Shown piece after piece: positions 19,652 through 28,740 of a stretch of DNA of 64,000 bases (the first letter of the stretch is position 1; each line of letters begins with the position of its first letter). The notes under the pieces were generated by a model. That model was not told the DNA's origin, searched no databases, and was given only the letters and a program-made list of their open reading frames with translations. The stretch is from Shinella yambaruensis. GTDB taxonomy: Bacteria > Pseudomonadota > Alphaproteobacteria > Rhizobiales > Rhizobiaceae. The stretch spans positions 284,248 to 348,247 of the forward strand of contig NZ_JALJCK010000001.1 in NCBI RefSeq assembly GCF_022899355.1, written 5' to 3'. Made by a program: the position numbers and the translations under genes.

Positions 19652-20014
19652 TCATTTCTTTTCCATGACACATTGCAGCGGGTGCTGGTGCTGGCGGGAG
19701 AAATCCATCACCTGTGTCACTTTGGTTTCGGCAACCTCGTAGGTGAACACGCCACACTCGCCTACGCCATGATTGTGCACATGCAGCATGATCCGCGTCG
19801 CCGCTTCCCGGTCCTTCTGGAAGAAACGTTCCAGGATGTGGATCACAAACTCCATGGGCGTATAATCATCATTGAGAAGCAGGACGCGGTAGAGGCTCGG
19901 CTTCTTGGTCTTGGGTTTCGTGCGGGTAATGACGGAGGTGCTGCGACCGGGAGTGTCGCCGCCGCCTTCCCCATCCTGCATTCGAACCCGTCTCACATCC
20001 ATTTTCGTGTTCAT
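19652..20014 (-). CDS. clpS: ClpS adaptor of the ClpAP protease
   Basis: 120 aa if started at ATG 20014; ATGs at 20002 and 19981 are also possible and the N-terminal tail is poorly conserved in the family. ClpS brings N-degron substrates to ClpA. The core [18 protein letters not shown] has the NDDYT substrate-pocket motif, then [19 protein letters not shown], and the end [13 protein letters not shown] is typical of alphaproteobacterial ClpS1. Its TKPKTKKPS linker is basic. It is the first gene of a clpS-clpA operon. Confidence 0.93.
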   Translation of the reverse strand: MNTKMDVRRVRMQDGEGGGDTPGRSTSVITRTKPKTKKPSLYRVLLLNDDYTPMEFVIHILERFFQKDREAATRIMLHVHNHGVGECGVFTYEVAETKVTQVMDFSRQHQHPLQCVMEKK

Positions 20015-20221
20015 TCCCTTGACTGCGGGCCCTTTGCTTCCGGTCGCTTGTCTGTGGCGCACCGTTCATCCGAGGGTGCCTTCGGACCTGTTATCTAATG
20101 TCTCGGCCCACGATTGTAAGACCCCCGCTTCGCACTGCAATCATAATCGCGGGTCATCCGAAGGAAATAGCGAAATTTGCTGCCGCTACGTCAGCCTCGC
20201 GCAATCCCCGGAACGCGCAAA

Positions 20222-20249
20222 GGCCGGCTGCGGTTGCCCGCAGCCGGCC
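20222..20249 (-). terminator. Phasin gene terminator
   Basis: A perfect 12-bp stem (GGCCGGCTGCGG and its complement) with a 4-base loop lies 38 bases after the phasin stop on the minus strand and is followed by TTTGCG. The 100 bases between it and the clpS upstream region hold nothing else that I can recognise. Confidence 0.75.
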
Positions 20250-20286
20250 GATGAACGCTATACGCGTACGCGGTACTCTAAAAGGA

Positions 20287-20640
20287 TCAGGCGGCGACGG
20301 CAGCCTTGGCAGCGGCGGTCGCCTTGGCAACCGGTGCTTCGTAGGGCTTGTAGGCGCCCTTGGCGAGATCGGCGTACATTTCGCTGAGCTTGGTGGCCTC
20401 GGCGACGAAACCTTCATAGGAGGACTTCACGAAGGCGGTCTGCAGCTCGAGAGCGGCTTCGACGCTCTTGACGCCCGAGAGCTTCTCAAAATGCGCGAGG
20501 CCGTTTTCGAAGGACTTCTTGGAATAGTCGGCCGTTTCGGTGGCGATCGCCTGCCAGCCCTGGGCAGCGGTCGTATAGCTCTTGACGAACGTGTCCACGG
20601 CTTCCTTGCCCTTCTTGTTTGCCTCGTCGAAATTGAACAT
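20287..20640 (-). CDS. phaP: Phasin family protein (PHA granule-associated)
   Basis: 117 aa, helical, Ala/Lys-rich, with the Phasin_2 pattern: NFDEANKKGKEAVDTFVKS at the N-terminus and a central ETADYSKKSFENGLAHFEKL followed by SVEAALELQTAFVKSSYE. Phasins coat polyhydroxyalkanoate granules. The ATG at 20640 follows AGGAG. It is monocistronic with its own promoter and terminator, and a PHA synthase is encoded at 43192. The promoter spacer carries a TGCATTGCA palindrome, which suggests control by the PHA-responsive repressor PhaR/AniA (inference). Confidence 0.9.
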   Translation of the reverse strand: MFNFDEANKKGKEAVDTFVKSYTTAAQGWQAIATETADYSKKSFENGLAHFEKLSGVKSVEAALELQTAFVKSSYEGFVAEATKLSEMYADLAKGAYKPYEAPVAKATAAAKAAVAA

Positions 20641-20674
20641 CGAAGTCTCCTTTGGATCCCGGTGATTTGCCCAA

Positions 20675-20721
20675 AATCTATATGCAATGCACAAAAAAGT
20701 CAACGTTGATGCTGCAATGCA
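20675..20721 (-). promoter_or_regulatory. Phasin promoter with two TGCATTGCA operator-like sites
   Basis: On the minus strand TTGACT (20703-20698) and TAGATT (20680-20675) are separated by exactly 17 bases. A TGC-N3-GCA palindrome lies in the spacer (20683-20691) and an identical one lies just upstream of the -35 (20713-20721). The placement is that of a repressor operator pair; alphaproteobacterial PhaR regulators bind TGC-rich palindromes of this type. Confidence 0.65.
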
Positions 20722-21006
20722 ATATTCCGCAGGGAAAGCAAGGCCTTGTGCGATAGGTATGATCATTGCGGCTGACAAAAGCCTATTTGTCGCAAAATTA
20801 TAATGAAAAGGGCCCGCAACCGCATTCCCGCGCCTAACGGGATCCTCGGGTCGAGCCCGAGGATGACGGAGGGGATGCAGGTGTCACCAGCCCATCAAGC
20901 GGTACCGGAACGCGGCCTCGTTGCCTTCTCTGCCCAACCATTCCTCTTGCTCATCCGCGGGCTCGACCCGAAGATCCATGACCCAGCGACCGAACATGCA
21001 ACGAAA
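20704..21006. other. Intergenic region between phasin promoter and DUF3126 terminator
   Basis: No gene seen. It holds a short palindromic repeat (GATCCTCGGGTCGAGCCCGA with GGATGACGGAGG, 20839-20875), a degraded half of the same family near 20958-20990 (GCGGGCTCGACCCGAAGAT), and AT-rich sequence upstream of the phasin promoter. Confidence 0.6.
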
Positions 21007-21034
21007 AGGCCCGGCGCCAAGGGCTGCCGGGCCT
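21007..21034 (-). terminator. Terminator of the DUF3126 gene
   Basis: A 9-bp stem AGGCCCGGC/GCCGGGCCT, loop of 10 bases, followed on the minus strand by TTTTCGTT. It lies 25 bases after the DUF3126 stop and is a good rho-independent terminator. Confidence 0.8.
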
Positions 21035-21058
21035 GTATTCCGTGCGATGATCGGCAGA

Positions 21059-21262
21059 TCACAGGTCGATGTCGAGGATCGCCATGGAGAAGTTGTAGGA
21101 GAGCTCCCCGTCTTCGTCGTCGCGGAAGATCACGCCCAGGAACTCGTCGCCGAGATAGACTTCCGCGGACTCATCCTTGCGCGGACGGGCCTTCACGACG
21201 ATCTCCTTGTTGAGATTGCGCTTGAAGTAGGCCTCGAGCTTCCTGATTTCTTCCGGCTTCAC
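21059..21262 (-). CDS. DUF3126 family protein
   Basis: 67 aa. It matches the short alphaproteobacterial DUF3126 family: MKPEEIRKLEAYFKRNLN at the start, then AEVYLGDEFLGVIFRDDEDG and an SYNFSMAILDIDL end. Function is unknown. The start is GTG at 21262 with GGAG 7 bases upstream; no better ATG exists. It follows cysE by 95 bases and has its own terminator, so it is probably the distal gene of a cysE transcript. Confidence 0.88.
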   Translation of the reverse strand: MKPEEIRKLEAYFKRNLNKEIVVKARPRKDESAEVYLGDEFLGVIFRDDEDGELSYNFSMAILDIDL

Positions 21263-21356
21263 GATCTGTCTCCGTAACGGTTGATTTGCCGCGCTTCTCG
21301 CACCTGCTTCGGGTCCTGTAAACCCACGAATTCCGCGAGAAAGCGACTTTTCCCGC

Positions 21357-22190
21357 TCACAGATCGTAGTCGAACGCCGCCAGAAGCTGGTCCATGGCGC
21401 GCGACGGCTCGTTGCAGCCCGCCTCGCCGATGACCTTGGCCGGCACGCCGGCGACCGTCGATTTCGGCGGAACCGGCTTGAGCACGACCGAGCCCGCGGC
21501 GATGCGCGAGCAATGGCCGATATGGATGTTGCCGAGGATCTTCGCGCCGGCGCCGATCATCACGCCGTCGCCGATCTTCGGGTGGCGGTCGCCGCCCTCC
21601 TTGCCGGTGCCGCCGAGCGTGACGTTGTGGAGGATCGAGACATTGTCGCCGACGACCGCCGTCTCGCCGACGACGAGGCCCGTCGCATGGTCGAGGAAGA
21701 AGCCCTTGCCGATGCGCGCGGCCGGGTTGATATCCGTCTGGAAGACGCTGGAGGAGCGGCTCTGCAGGTAGAGCGCGAGGTCGCGCCGGCCCTTGTCGTG
21801 CAGCCAGTGCGCCAGGCGGTGGGTCTGGATGGCGTGGAATCCCTTGAAGTAGAGCACGGCATCGAGGAACCGCAGGCAGGCGGGGTCGCGGTCGTAGACG
21901 GCCTGGATGTCGACGCGCAGGATGCCGCCCCATTCCGGCCAGTCTTCCAGCATCTCGTCGAAGATCTGGTGCAGGAGGTTGGCCTGCAGGTCCGGATGGT
22001 CGAGCCGCTCGCAGACGCGGTGGATCACGCTTTCCTCGAGCGAGCGGTGGTTCAGCACCGTCGAATAGAGGAAGGCCGCCAGAAGCGGCTCGGCCTGGGC
22101 GGCGACGCGCGCTTCCTCGCGCAGGCTGTCCCAGATCGGATCCATGGCCTTGAGCTTGTCGCCGGCCCTCAGTTCGTTCATCGCGACCAT
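21357..22190 (-). CDS. cysE: Serine O-acetyltransferase CysE
   Basis: 277 aa. It makes O-acetylserine from serine and acetyl-CoA, the committed step of cysteine synthesis. The helical N-terminal domain includes DPIWDSLREEA; the C-terminal left-handed beta-helix has FLDHATGLVVGETAVVGD with the catalytic Asp/His pair and HNVTLGGTGK. The start is ATG 22190 because AGGAG lies 7 bases upstream. No leader or T-box is visible. Confidence 0.96.
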   Translation of the reverse strand: MVAMNELRAGDKLKAMDPIWDSLREEARVAAQAEPLLAAFLYSTVLNHRSLEESVIHRVCERLDHPDLQANLLHQIFDEMLEDWPEWGGILRVDIQAVYDRDPACLRFLDAVLYFKGFHAIQTHRLAHWLHDKGRRDLALYLQSRSSSVFQTDINPAARIGKGFFLDHATGLVVGETAVVGDNVSILHNVTLGGTGKEGGDRHPKIGDGVMIGAGAKILGNIHIGHCSRIAAGSVVLKPVPPKSTVAGVPAKVIGEAGCNEPSRAMDQLLAAFDYDL

Positions 22191-22280
22191 CGCCGCACTC
22201 CTTGTCGTCGTTCCCGCCCATATATAGAGCAATTGGCGTCGCTGCGAAATGGCCGGCCGGCCATTGTCGCGAACGGCGTG

Positions 22281-23066
22281 TCAGCGGCCGTCGATTTCCG
22301 CATAGAACTCCAGCACCGCGCGCTTGAAGACCTTGTCGCCGACGGCCAGCATGTGGTCGCGGCCGGGAATGTCGAGCGCCCTTGCATCCGGCATGAGCTC
22401 GGCGAGCGGCTGCGGGCTGCCTGCAATGTCGTCCTTCGTCCCGACGCCGATCAGCGCGGGCACGTCGATGCGCGCCATGTCCGCCGCCGTCAGCAGGTTG
22501 CGCGAGGTCATGATGCAGGCGGCGAGCGCCTGGCGGTCGGATTTCGTCTGGTCGGCGAAGGCGCGGAACATGCGGCCGCGCTCGTGCGTCACCGCGTCGA
22601 GCGAGGGGGCCAGCAGCGCATCGGCGATCGGGTCCCAGTCGCCGACGCCTTCCACCATGCCGATGCCGAGCCCGCCGAAGACGACGGAGCGCACGCGGTG
22701 CGGATGGGCGAGCGCCATGAAGGCGGTGATGCGCGCGCCCATCGAATAGCCGAAGACATGGGCTTCGGGGATCGCCAGGTGATCGAGCAGCGCGGCGGCA
22801 TCCCCGGCCATCAGCGGCGGCGTGTAGAGCGCGGGATCGTGCGGCTTGGCGCTCCTGCCGTGGCCGCGATTGTCGAGCGCGATGACGCGGTAGCCCGCAT
22901 CGCCCAGCGTCTTCAGCCAGCCGGGAAACACCCAGTTGACATTGGCGCTGGAGGCAAAGCCGTGGATCAGCAGCACCGGCGGACCGGACGGATCGCCCGC
23001 ATCGAAGAAGGCGAGTTCCAGGCCATGGTGGGTGAAACGGGAAAAGGGCGGGGGATCGAGGTTCAT
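22281..23066 (-). CDS. Alpha/beta-fold hydrolase
   Basis: 261 aa. Canonical alpha/beta hydrolase with oxyanion HGF motif (LLIHGFASS), nucleophile elbow GYSMG (Ser108), and a late GRDHMLA segment carrying the catalytic His; the Asp is likely in GVGTKDDIAG. The insertion between about 120 and 190 is a small cap. Substrate cannot be told from sequence; the family includes esterases and C-C hydrolases. It is divergent from the zinc-finger gene, with 166 bases between the two starts. Confidence 0.88.
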   Translation of the reverse strand: MNLDPPPFSRFTHHGLELAFFDAGDPSGPPVLLIHGFASSANVNWVFPGWLKTLGDAGYRVIALDNRGHGRSAKPHDPALYTPPLMAGDAAALLDHLAIPEAHVFGYSMGARITAFMALAHPHRVRSVVFGGLGIGMVEGVGDWDPIADALLAPSLDAVTHERGRMFRAFADQTKSDRQALAACIMTSRNLLTAADMARIDVPALIGVGTKDDIAGSPQPLAELMPDARALDIPGRDHMLAVGDKVFKRAVLEFYAEIDGR

Positions 23067-23232
23067 CGCAGGCCGTCTTTCATTTGCATGCCCCTGCTCT
23101 TACTGCCCTTTGCCCGCGGAGAAAACGGCCGGCATGCGGAAATCTCCCGGGGCGCGGCGGTTTTGCATCTACACATTTGCCGCGAAGGCGACTATGGTCC
23201 GCGCCAGAAAGACGGCATCCCAGGAGCATGAC

Positions 23233-23481
23233 ATGGCTGGCCACAGCATTCCCCATTTCCAGAACGACGGCGGCCATCGCTCGATCGAGATCGGCGTGAA
23301 GGAATTCATGTGCGTCGGCGCGTCGGTCCCCTACGACCATCCGCACGTCTTCCTCGACATGGGCGACGACAACGAGAAGGTCTGCCCCTACTGCTCGACG
23401 CTCTACCGCTACAATCCGGCCCTCAAGGCCAGCCAGACCGACCCGGCCGGCTGCATCTTCACCAACCAGGTCGCGGCGTAA
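23233..23481 (+). CDS. Zinc-finger domain protein related to NDUFS6 (zf-CHCC)
   Basis: 82 aa. The C-terminal half has the CHCC zinc-binding pattern of PF10276: a Cys in KEFMCVG, a His in YDHPHVFLD, and a CPYCSTLYRYN knuckle. This family is the bacterial relative of the NDUFS6/13-kDa subunit of mitochondrial complex I. Family knowledge places it with complex I maturation in alphaproteobacteria; the local neighbours do not add to this. ATG 23233 gives the family start MAGHSIPHFQND. Confidence 0.88.
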   Translation: MAGHSIPHFQNDGGHRSIEIGVKEFMCVGASVPYDHPHVFLDMGDDNEKVCPYCSTLYRYNPALKASQTDPAGCIFTNQVAA

Positions 23482-23503
23482 CGGCCGGGCGGCCGGCACC
23501 CCG

Positions 23504-24664
23504 ATGCCCTCGGTACGATCCGCAACCATCGTCGGCGCCGGCATTGCCGGCCTGACGGCGGCCCTCGCGCTTGCCCGCAAGGGCATCGCCTGCCATGTCC
23601 TGGAGCAGGCCCCCGCGCTCGAAGAGGTCGGCGCCGGCCTGCAGCTCTCGCCCAATGCCTCGCGCATCCTCGCCGATCTCGGCCTTCTCGAGGCGCTCGG
23701 CGCGCGCTGGAGCGAGCCGGACCATATTCTCCTGTCCTCGGGCCGCACCCTCGCTCCCCTCGCCTCGGTCCCGGCCGGCGCTTTCGCACGCAAACGCTGG
23801 CGCGCGCCCTACGGCGTGCTGCCCCGCGCCGCGCTGCAGGCCGTGCTGCTCGAGGCCGTCCGCCGGGAGCCGCTCGCCACGCTGACGACCGGCCGGCGGA
23901 TCGACACCGTCGAGGCCGCTCTTGCCGCCGCGCCCGCCGACCTGGTGATCGCCGCCGACGGCGTCTGGTCGGCGCTGCGCAAGGACGTGCCCGGCGCCCT
24001 GCCCGCACGTTATTCCGGCACGATCGCCTGGCGTTTCCTCGTGCCCTGCGCCACCGCCCCGCCCGTCCTTGATCCGCGCGCCGTCACGGCCTTCCTCGGC
24101 CCGCGCGCCCATCTCGTTGCCTATCCGCTTGCCGGGGCGCAGGCCTTCAACATCGTCGCCCTCCACGCGCACGGACAGACACCGGCGGCCGGCTGGTCCC
24201 GCAGCGGCGATGCCGCCGCCCGCAGCCGCCTGCTCGACGCCTTTTCCGGCTGGCACGCCGATCTCCGCCGCCTGCTCGCCGAGGCGCGCGATCCGCTGAT
24301 GTGGCCGCTCTTCGAATGCCCCGACGGGGCCTGGACCGATGGGGGAAAGGTCGTGCTGATCGGCGATGCCGCGCATGCCATGACGCCCTTCGCCGCCCAG
24401 GGCGCGGCCATGGCGATCGAGGATGCGGCGCTGCTGGCAAACCGCCTCGCCCGGGCTTCCGGCACGGGGCCGGCGCTCCGCCGGTTCGAGGCAACCCGCC
24501 GCGAACGGGTCGCCAGGGTGCGCAGCCGCGGCGCCTTCAACCGCTTCGCCTATCACGCCCGCGGCCCGGTCGCGCTCGGCCGCGATCTCGTGCTGTCGCT
24601 GCGCGGCCCCGAAAGCCTCGCCGGCGATCTCGACTGGCTCTACGGCTACCGCACGCCGGACTGA
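23504..24664 (+). CDS. FAD-dependent monooxygenase (salicylate hydroxylase/UbiH-like)
   Basis: 386 aa group A flavoprotein monooxygenase. The Rossmann GAGIAGLTAALALARKG motif (about 12-28) binds ADP, the DG motif is AADGVWSALRK, and the second FAD motif GDAAHAMTPFAAQGAAMAIED (about 283-303; positions by estimate) is complete. Closest in pattern to salicylate 1-monooxygenase-like proteins; the substrate is unknown and no aromatic catabolic genes lie nearby. It is 22 bases after the zinc-finger gene and may be co-transcribed. Confidence 0.87.
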   Translation: MPSVRSATIVGAGIAGLTAALALARKGIACHVLEQAPALEEVGAGLQLSPNASRILADLGLLEALGARWSEPDHILLSSGRTLAPLASVPAGAFARKRWRAPYGVLPRAALQAVLLEAVRREPLATLTTGRRIDTVEAALAAAPADLVIAADGVWSALRKDVPGALPARYSGTIAWRFLVPCATAPPVLDPRAVTAFLGPRAHLVAYPLAGAQAFNIVALHAHGQTPAAGWSRSGDAAARSRLLDAFSGWHADLRRLLAEARDPLMWPLFECPDGAWTDGGKVVLIGDAAHAMTPFAAQGAAMAIEDAALLANRLARASGTGPALRRFEATRRERVARVRSRGAFNRFAYHARGPVALGRDLVLSLRGPESLAGDLDWLYGYRTPD

Positions 24665-24669
24665 TCAGG

Positions 24670-24830
24670 CCCCTCGTCCCGCTGCCGCGACCTTCTCCCC
24701 GCAGGCGGGGAGAAGGCGCAAGAAGCATCGCCTTCCCATATCCAAAAAACCTGTTGTTTGGGGAAACGGGCTCATCCATCCCCTCTCCCCGCAAGCGGGG
24801 AGAAGGTGGCCGGCAGGCCGGATGAGGGGC
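24670..24830. repeat. RIME-like rhizobial intergenic palindromic element, copy C
   Basis: 161 bases. The right arm (CCCCTCTCCCCGCAAGCGGG through CCGGATGAGGGGC) matches copies A and B in inverse orientation, the left arm (CCCCTCGTCCCGCTGCCG) is diverged, and the central spacer is AT-rich and unrelated. It lies between the convergent monooxygenase and metC genes. Confidence 0.82.
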
Positions 24831-24857
24831 GATCCACCGCCCCCCCATCCGGCCGCG

Positions 24858-26048
24858 TCAGACCGCTCGCGCGGCCGCGAGCCCGCGCTCGATGTCGGCC
24901 TTGATGTCCTTCACGTCCTCGAGGCCGATCTGGAGACGCAGCACCGGGCCTTCCTCCGGCCCCTTGGCGACGCGCCGGTCGCCGAGGCCCACATGCACGG
25001 CAAGGCACTCGAAGCCGCCCCAGGAATAACCGAGGCCGAAAATGCCGAGCGCATCGAGGAAGGCATGCGCCTTCGCCTTGTAGCGCTCCGGCGCGCCCCC
25101 CTTGAGGACGATGGAGAAGATGCCGCTCGCGCCCTTGAAGTCGCGCTTCCAGAGCGCGTGGCCGGGAAAGCTCGGCAAGGCCGGATGCAGCACGCGGGAC
25201 ACGTCGTCGACGCCCTCCAGCCAGCGGGCCAGCTCCAGCGCGCTTTCCTGATGCCGCTCCAGCCGCACCCCCATGGTGCGCAGGCCGCGCAGCACCTGGT
25301 AGGCGTCGTCCGGCGAGGCGCAGGTGCCGAGCGTGATCTGCGTCTCGTGCAGCTGCTCCCAATGGGCGGCATTGGCCGAGACGGTGCCGAACAGCACGTC
25401 GGAATGGCCGGCCGGATATTTCGTCGCCGCGTGGATGGAGATGTCGACGCCGAAATCCAGCGGGCGGAAATAGAGCGGCGTCGCCCAGGTATTGTCCATG
25501 CTGACCACGGCGCCGTGCTTGTGGGCGGCGGCGGCGATCGCCGGGATGTCCTGCATCTCGAAGGTGTTGGAGCCCGGCGCCTCGGTGTGCACCAGCCGAG
25601 TGTTCGGCCGGATCAGGGCTTCGATGCCGGCGCCGATCGCCGGATCGTAGTATTCGACCGAAACGCCGAGGCGCTTCAGCATCGTGTCGCAGAAATGGCG
25701 GGTCGGGTGATAGACCGAATCGACGATGAGCGCATGGTCGCCGGCCGACAGGAAGGCGAGGAACGGCACCGTGACGGCGGCAAGGCCCGAGGGAACGAGA
25801 ATCGTGCCGGCAGAGCCTTCCAGCTCGTCGATGGCCGCGCAGAGCGCATCCGTCGTCGGCGTGCCCCGCGTGCCATAGGTGTATTTCTGGGCGCGCTTTT
25901 CCATCGTCGCCGCATTCGGGAAGAGCACGGTCGAGGCATGCACGACGGGCGGATTGACGAAACCGTGATAGTCCGCCGGGTCGTTTCCGGCATGGGCAAG
26001 GCGGGTGTTCACGCCGGCGCCGGCGAGGATTTCGTCTCTGTTTTTCAT
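24858..26048 (-). CDS. metC: Cystathionine beta-lyase MetC
   Basis: 396 aa PLP enzyme of the Cys/Met metabolism family, cleaving cystathionine to homocysteine, pyruvate and ammonia. The PLP-binding lysine is in HAATKYPAGHSD (Lys210), preceded by SMDNTWATPLYFRPLDFG. YTYGTRGTPTT near residue 57 is the usual phosphate-binding Tyr/Arg region. The gene is divergent from aapJ, the same neighbourhood known in Sinorhizobium and Rhizobium. A few alternative PLP lyases share these motifs, so the name rests also on context. Confidence 0.92.
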   Translation of the reverse strand: MKNRDEILAGAGVNTRLAHAGNDPADYHGFVNPPVVHASTVLFPNAATMEKRAQKYTYGTRGTPTTDALCAAIDELEGSAGTILVPSGLAAVTVPFLAFLSAGDHALIVDSVYHPTRHFCDTMLKRLGVSVEYYDPAIGAGIEALIRPNTRLVHTEAPGSNTFEMQDIPAIAAAAHKHGAVVSMDNTWATPLYFRPLDFGVDISIHAATKYPAGHSDVLFGTVSANAAHWEQLHETQITLGTCASPDDAYQVLRGLRTMGVRLERHQESALELARWLEGVDDVSRVLHPALPSFPGHALWKRDFKGASGIFSIVLKGGAPERYKAKAHAFLDALGIFGLGYSWGGFECLAVHVGLGDRRVAKGPEEGPVLRLQIGLEDVKDIKADIERGLAAARAV

Positions 26049-26403
26049 GATCGATCCGAAGAAGATGCGAGGGGTTTGTGGCGCCGACTTTTGGACAGGC
26101 GGGGCGGCAGGTCAACCCCATGCGGCGACGCGATCCCGGCTCCCAAAGCGCTTCAAGTGTTAAAGACGCGAATTTTTTGAGCGATTTACTGCACAAATCC
26201 CCGATCTTTCGCCCAAAATCCGGTCACGAGCCGACAAATTTAGGTTACCGACCGGAAAATGGCCGCGCTCACTTGACCCTGTGAAATTTTGAGCATGAGA
26301 TAAGCAACCTCGCGCCGGGAGGGTGGCGAGTTCCATGGGCGCGCCCGACAAGGGTGCGGGACCTGCGGACAAAACAAAGACAACAGAAAAAGGTTGTGAA
26401 AAA
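26049..26403. promoter_or_regulatory. metC/aapJ divergent intergenic region
   Basis: 355 gene-free bases with the AT-rich control region of both operons. On the plus strand TTGACC (26273-26278) with GAGATA about 18 bases on is a candidate aap promoter, followed by a leader of about 100 bases. AT-rich runs near 26160-26260 may bear the metC promoter. No sharp operator is recognisable by eye. Confidence 0.4.
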
Positions 26404-27432
26404 ATGGCAAAAACAATCGTGACGGCGCTCGTCGGCGCTGCCGTACTGGGGCTTGGCGCAACGGCAGCACAGGCGGACACGCTCTCTGACGTGAAGGCCA
26501 AGGGCTTCGTGCAGTGCGGCGTGAACGGCTCGAACCTCGCCGGTTTCGGCGCGCAGGATTCGTCGGGCAACTGGGCGGGTCTCGACGTCGACCTCTGCAA
26601 GGCCGTGGCCGCGGCCGTCTTCGGCGATGCCACCAAGGTGAAATTCACCCCGCTCTCGGCCAAGGACCGCTTCCCGGCCCTGCAGTCGGGCGAAATCGAT
26701 CTTCTGGCCCGCAACACCACCTGGAGCGTCAGCCGCGATTCGCAGCTCGGCTTCGATTTCCGCGCCGTGAACTACTATGACGGCCAGGGCTTCATGGTGA
26801 AGAAGGAACTCGGCGTGAAGTCCGCGCTGGAACTGTCCGGCGCCTCCGTCTGCGTGCAGTCCGGCACGACGACCGAGCTCAACCTGGCCGACTACTTCCG
26901 TTCCAACAACATGGACTTCAAGCCGGTCGTCTTCGAAGCGCAGGACGAAGCGGACGCCGCCTACAATGCCGGCCGTTGCGACGCCTACACGACCGATGCC
27001 TCGGGCCTCTACTCGATCCGCCTGAAGATGGCCAACGCGGACGACCACATGGTTCTGCCGGAAATCATCTCCAAGGAGCCGCTCGGCCCGGCCGTCCGCC
27101 AGAACGATTCGCGCTGGCTCGATATCGTGAGCTGGTCGCACTATGCGATGGTGGCCGCCGAGGAGTTCGGCATCACCACGGCCAATGTCGAGGAGATGAA
27201 GGCATCCGCCAACCCGGATATCAAGCGCTTCCTCGGCGAAGAGGCTGATTCGACGATCGGCGCCGACCTCGGCCTGCCGAAGGACTGGGCCGTGCAGATC
27301 ATCAAGGCCGTCGGCAACTATGGCGAATCCTTCGAGCGCAATGTCGGCGAAGGCTCTCCGCTCAAGATCGCCCGCGGCCTGAACGGGCTGTGGACGAACG
27401 GCGGCCTGCAGTACGCTCCGCCGGTTCGCTGA
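26404..27432 (+). CDS. aapJ: General L-amino acid ABC transporter, periplasmic binding protein AapJ
   Basis: 342 aa type-1 solute-binding protein with a signal peptide cleaved near AQA-DT (residue 23-24). The FVQCGVNGSNLAGFGAQDSSG start and CVQSGTTTELNLADYF are characteristic of AapJ, which binds a very wide range of L-amino acids. ATG 26404 is chosen for the signal peptide; AAAGG lies 10 bases upstream. It is the first gene of aapJQMP. An ABC binding protein ahead of the permeases is normally the most expressed gene of such an operon. Confidence 0.96.
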   Translation: MAKTIVTALVGAAVLGLGATAAQADTLSDVKAKGFVQCGVNGSNLAGFGAQDSSGNWAGLDVDLCKAVAAAVFGDATKVKFTPLSAKDRFPALQSGEIDLLARNTTWSVSRDSQLGFDFRAVNYYDGQGFMVKKELGVKSALELSGASVCVQSGTTTELNLADYFRSNNMDFKPVVFEAQDEADAAYNAGRCDAYTTDASGLYSIRLKMANADDHMVLPEIISKEPLGPAVRQNDSRWLDIVSWSHYAMVAAEEFGITTANVEEMKASANPDIKRFLGEEADSTIGADLGLPKDWAVQIIKAVGNYGESFERNVGEGSPLKIARGLNGLWTNGGLQYAPPVR

Positions 27433-27530
27433 TCGGCCGGTCGCGCGATCCTTCCGGGAGGGCGGATAACCGCCCTCCCCTTTGAACAAACGCCCGGAAA
27501 ACAGGGCGGAACCAACGTCAGGGGAAATGC

Positions 27531-28739
27531 ATGGCTCTTGCGGATGCCCGAACAGGGTCCGGCGAACCGCCGAAGGTATCTCTTCTCTACAATCCGGCAC
27601 TGAGAAGCATCGTCTATCAGGTCGTGACGCTCGTCGTGATCGTCGCGGCCATCTGGTATGCGTGGAACAACGTCGTCCAGAATCTCGCGCGCGCCAACAT
27701 GACGGCCGGCTTCGGCTTTCTGAACAGCCGCGCCGGCTTCGACCTCGCGCAGAGTCTGATCGCCTATTCGAGCGACTCGACCTATTTCCGGGCGCTGCAG
27801 GTCGGTCTTCTCAACACGCTCGTCGTCGCCGCCGCCGGCATCGTCACGGCGACGATCGTCGGCCTCCTGGTCGGCATCGGGCGCCTGTCGCACAACTGGC
27901 TGATCGCGCGGCTCTGCACGGTCTATGTGGAAATCTTCCGCAACATTCCGCCGCTGCTCGTCATCTTCTTCTGGTATCTCGGCGTTCTTGCGCTGCTGCC
28001 GTCGATCCGCTCCATCTTCCAGCACCTGGAGGAAAATCCGGACGCCATCTTCTTCATCTCGAACCGCGGCATCTACATGCCGGCCCCGGTCTTCGGCGAC
28101 GGTTTCGGCACGGTGCTCATCGCCTTCTTGATCGGCGTCGTCGCGGCCGTCGCGTTCACGGTCTGGGCCAATGCGCGCCAGCGCGCCACGGGCCAGCGTC
28201 CGCCGGTGCTCTGGGTCAATCTCGGTCTGGTCCTCCTGCTGCCGTTCCTCGTCTTCCTCGTCATGGGCAGCCCCCTGACGTTCGACTACGCGGTGCCGGG
28301 CTCGTTCAACATGCGCGGCGGCATGGTCATCGGACCGGAATTCCTGGCGCTCTATCTCGCGCTGTCGCTCTACACGGCCTCGTTCATCGCCGAGATCGTG
28401 CGCGCCGGCATCCGCGGCGTGTCCAAGGGCCAGTCGGAAGCCTCCTATGCGCTGGGTCTTCGGCCCGGCCAGGCGACCCGTCTCGTCGTGCTGCCGCAGG
28501 CGCTCCGGATCATCATCCCGCCGCTCACCTCGCAGTATCTCAACCTCATCAAGAACTCCTCGCTCGCGGTCGCCGTCGGCTATGCCGACCTCGTCGCGGT
28601 CGGCGGCACCATCCTCAACCAGTCCGGCAAGTCGATCGAGATCATCTCGATCTGGATGCTGATCTACGTCTCGATCAGCCTCATCACCTCGCTGTTCATG
28701 AACTGGTTCAACGCCAAGATGGCCCTGGTGGAGCGCTGA
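27531..28739 (+). CDS. aapQ: General L-amino acid ABC transporter permease AapQ
   Basis: 402 aa inner-membrane permease of the HAAT/PAAT group, with about eight hydrophobic segments and a long central insertion between helices, as in AapQ/BztB. The cytoplasmic EAA-type loop that contacts the ATPase is [26 protein letters not shown] (starting about residue 303). GGGGAA lies just before the ATG. The stop is 1 base before aapM, so the permeases are coupled. The 98-base gap after aapJ has no strong hairpin. Confidence 0.96.
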   Translation: MALADARTGSGEPPKVSLLYNPALRSIVYQVVTLVVIVAAIWYAWNNVVQNLARANMTAGFGFLNSRAGFDLAQSLIAYSSDSTYFRALQVGLLNTLVVAAAGIVTATIVGLLVGIGRLSHNWLIARLCTVYVEIFRNIPPLLVIFFWYLGVLALLPSIRSIFQHLEENPDAIFFISNRGIYMPAPVFGDGFGTVLIAFLIGVVAAVAFTVWANARQRATGQRPPVLWVNLGLVLLLPFLVFLVMGSPLTFDYAVPGSFNMRGGMVIGPEFLALYLALSLYTASFIAEIVRAGIRGVSKGQSEASYALGLRPGQATRLVVLPQALRIIIPPLTSQYLNLIKNSSLAVAVGYADLVAVGGTILNQSGKSIEIISIWMLIYVSISLITSLFMNWFNAKMALVER

Positions 28740-28740
28740 G

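Noticed and set aside
16436..20098. 1220-codon open frame on the plus strand
   Set aside because: It is antisense to clpA and clpS; GC-rich third positions on the true strand leave the opposite strand open. The translation has no known domain.
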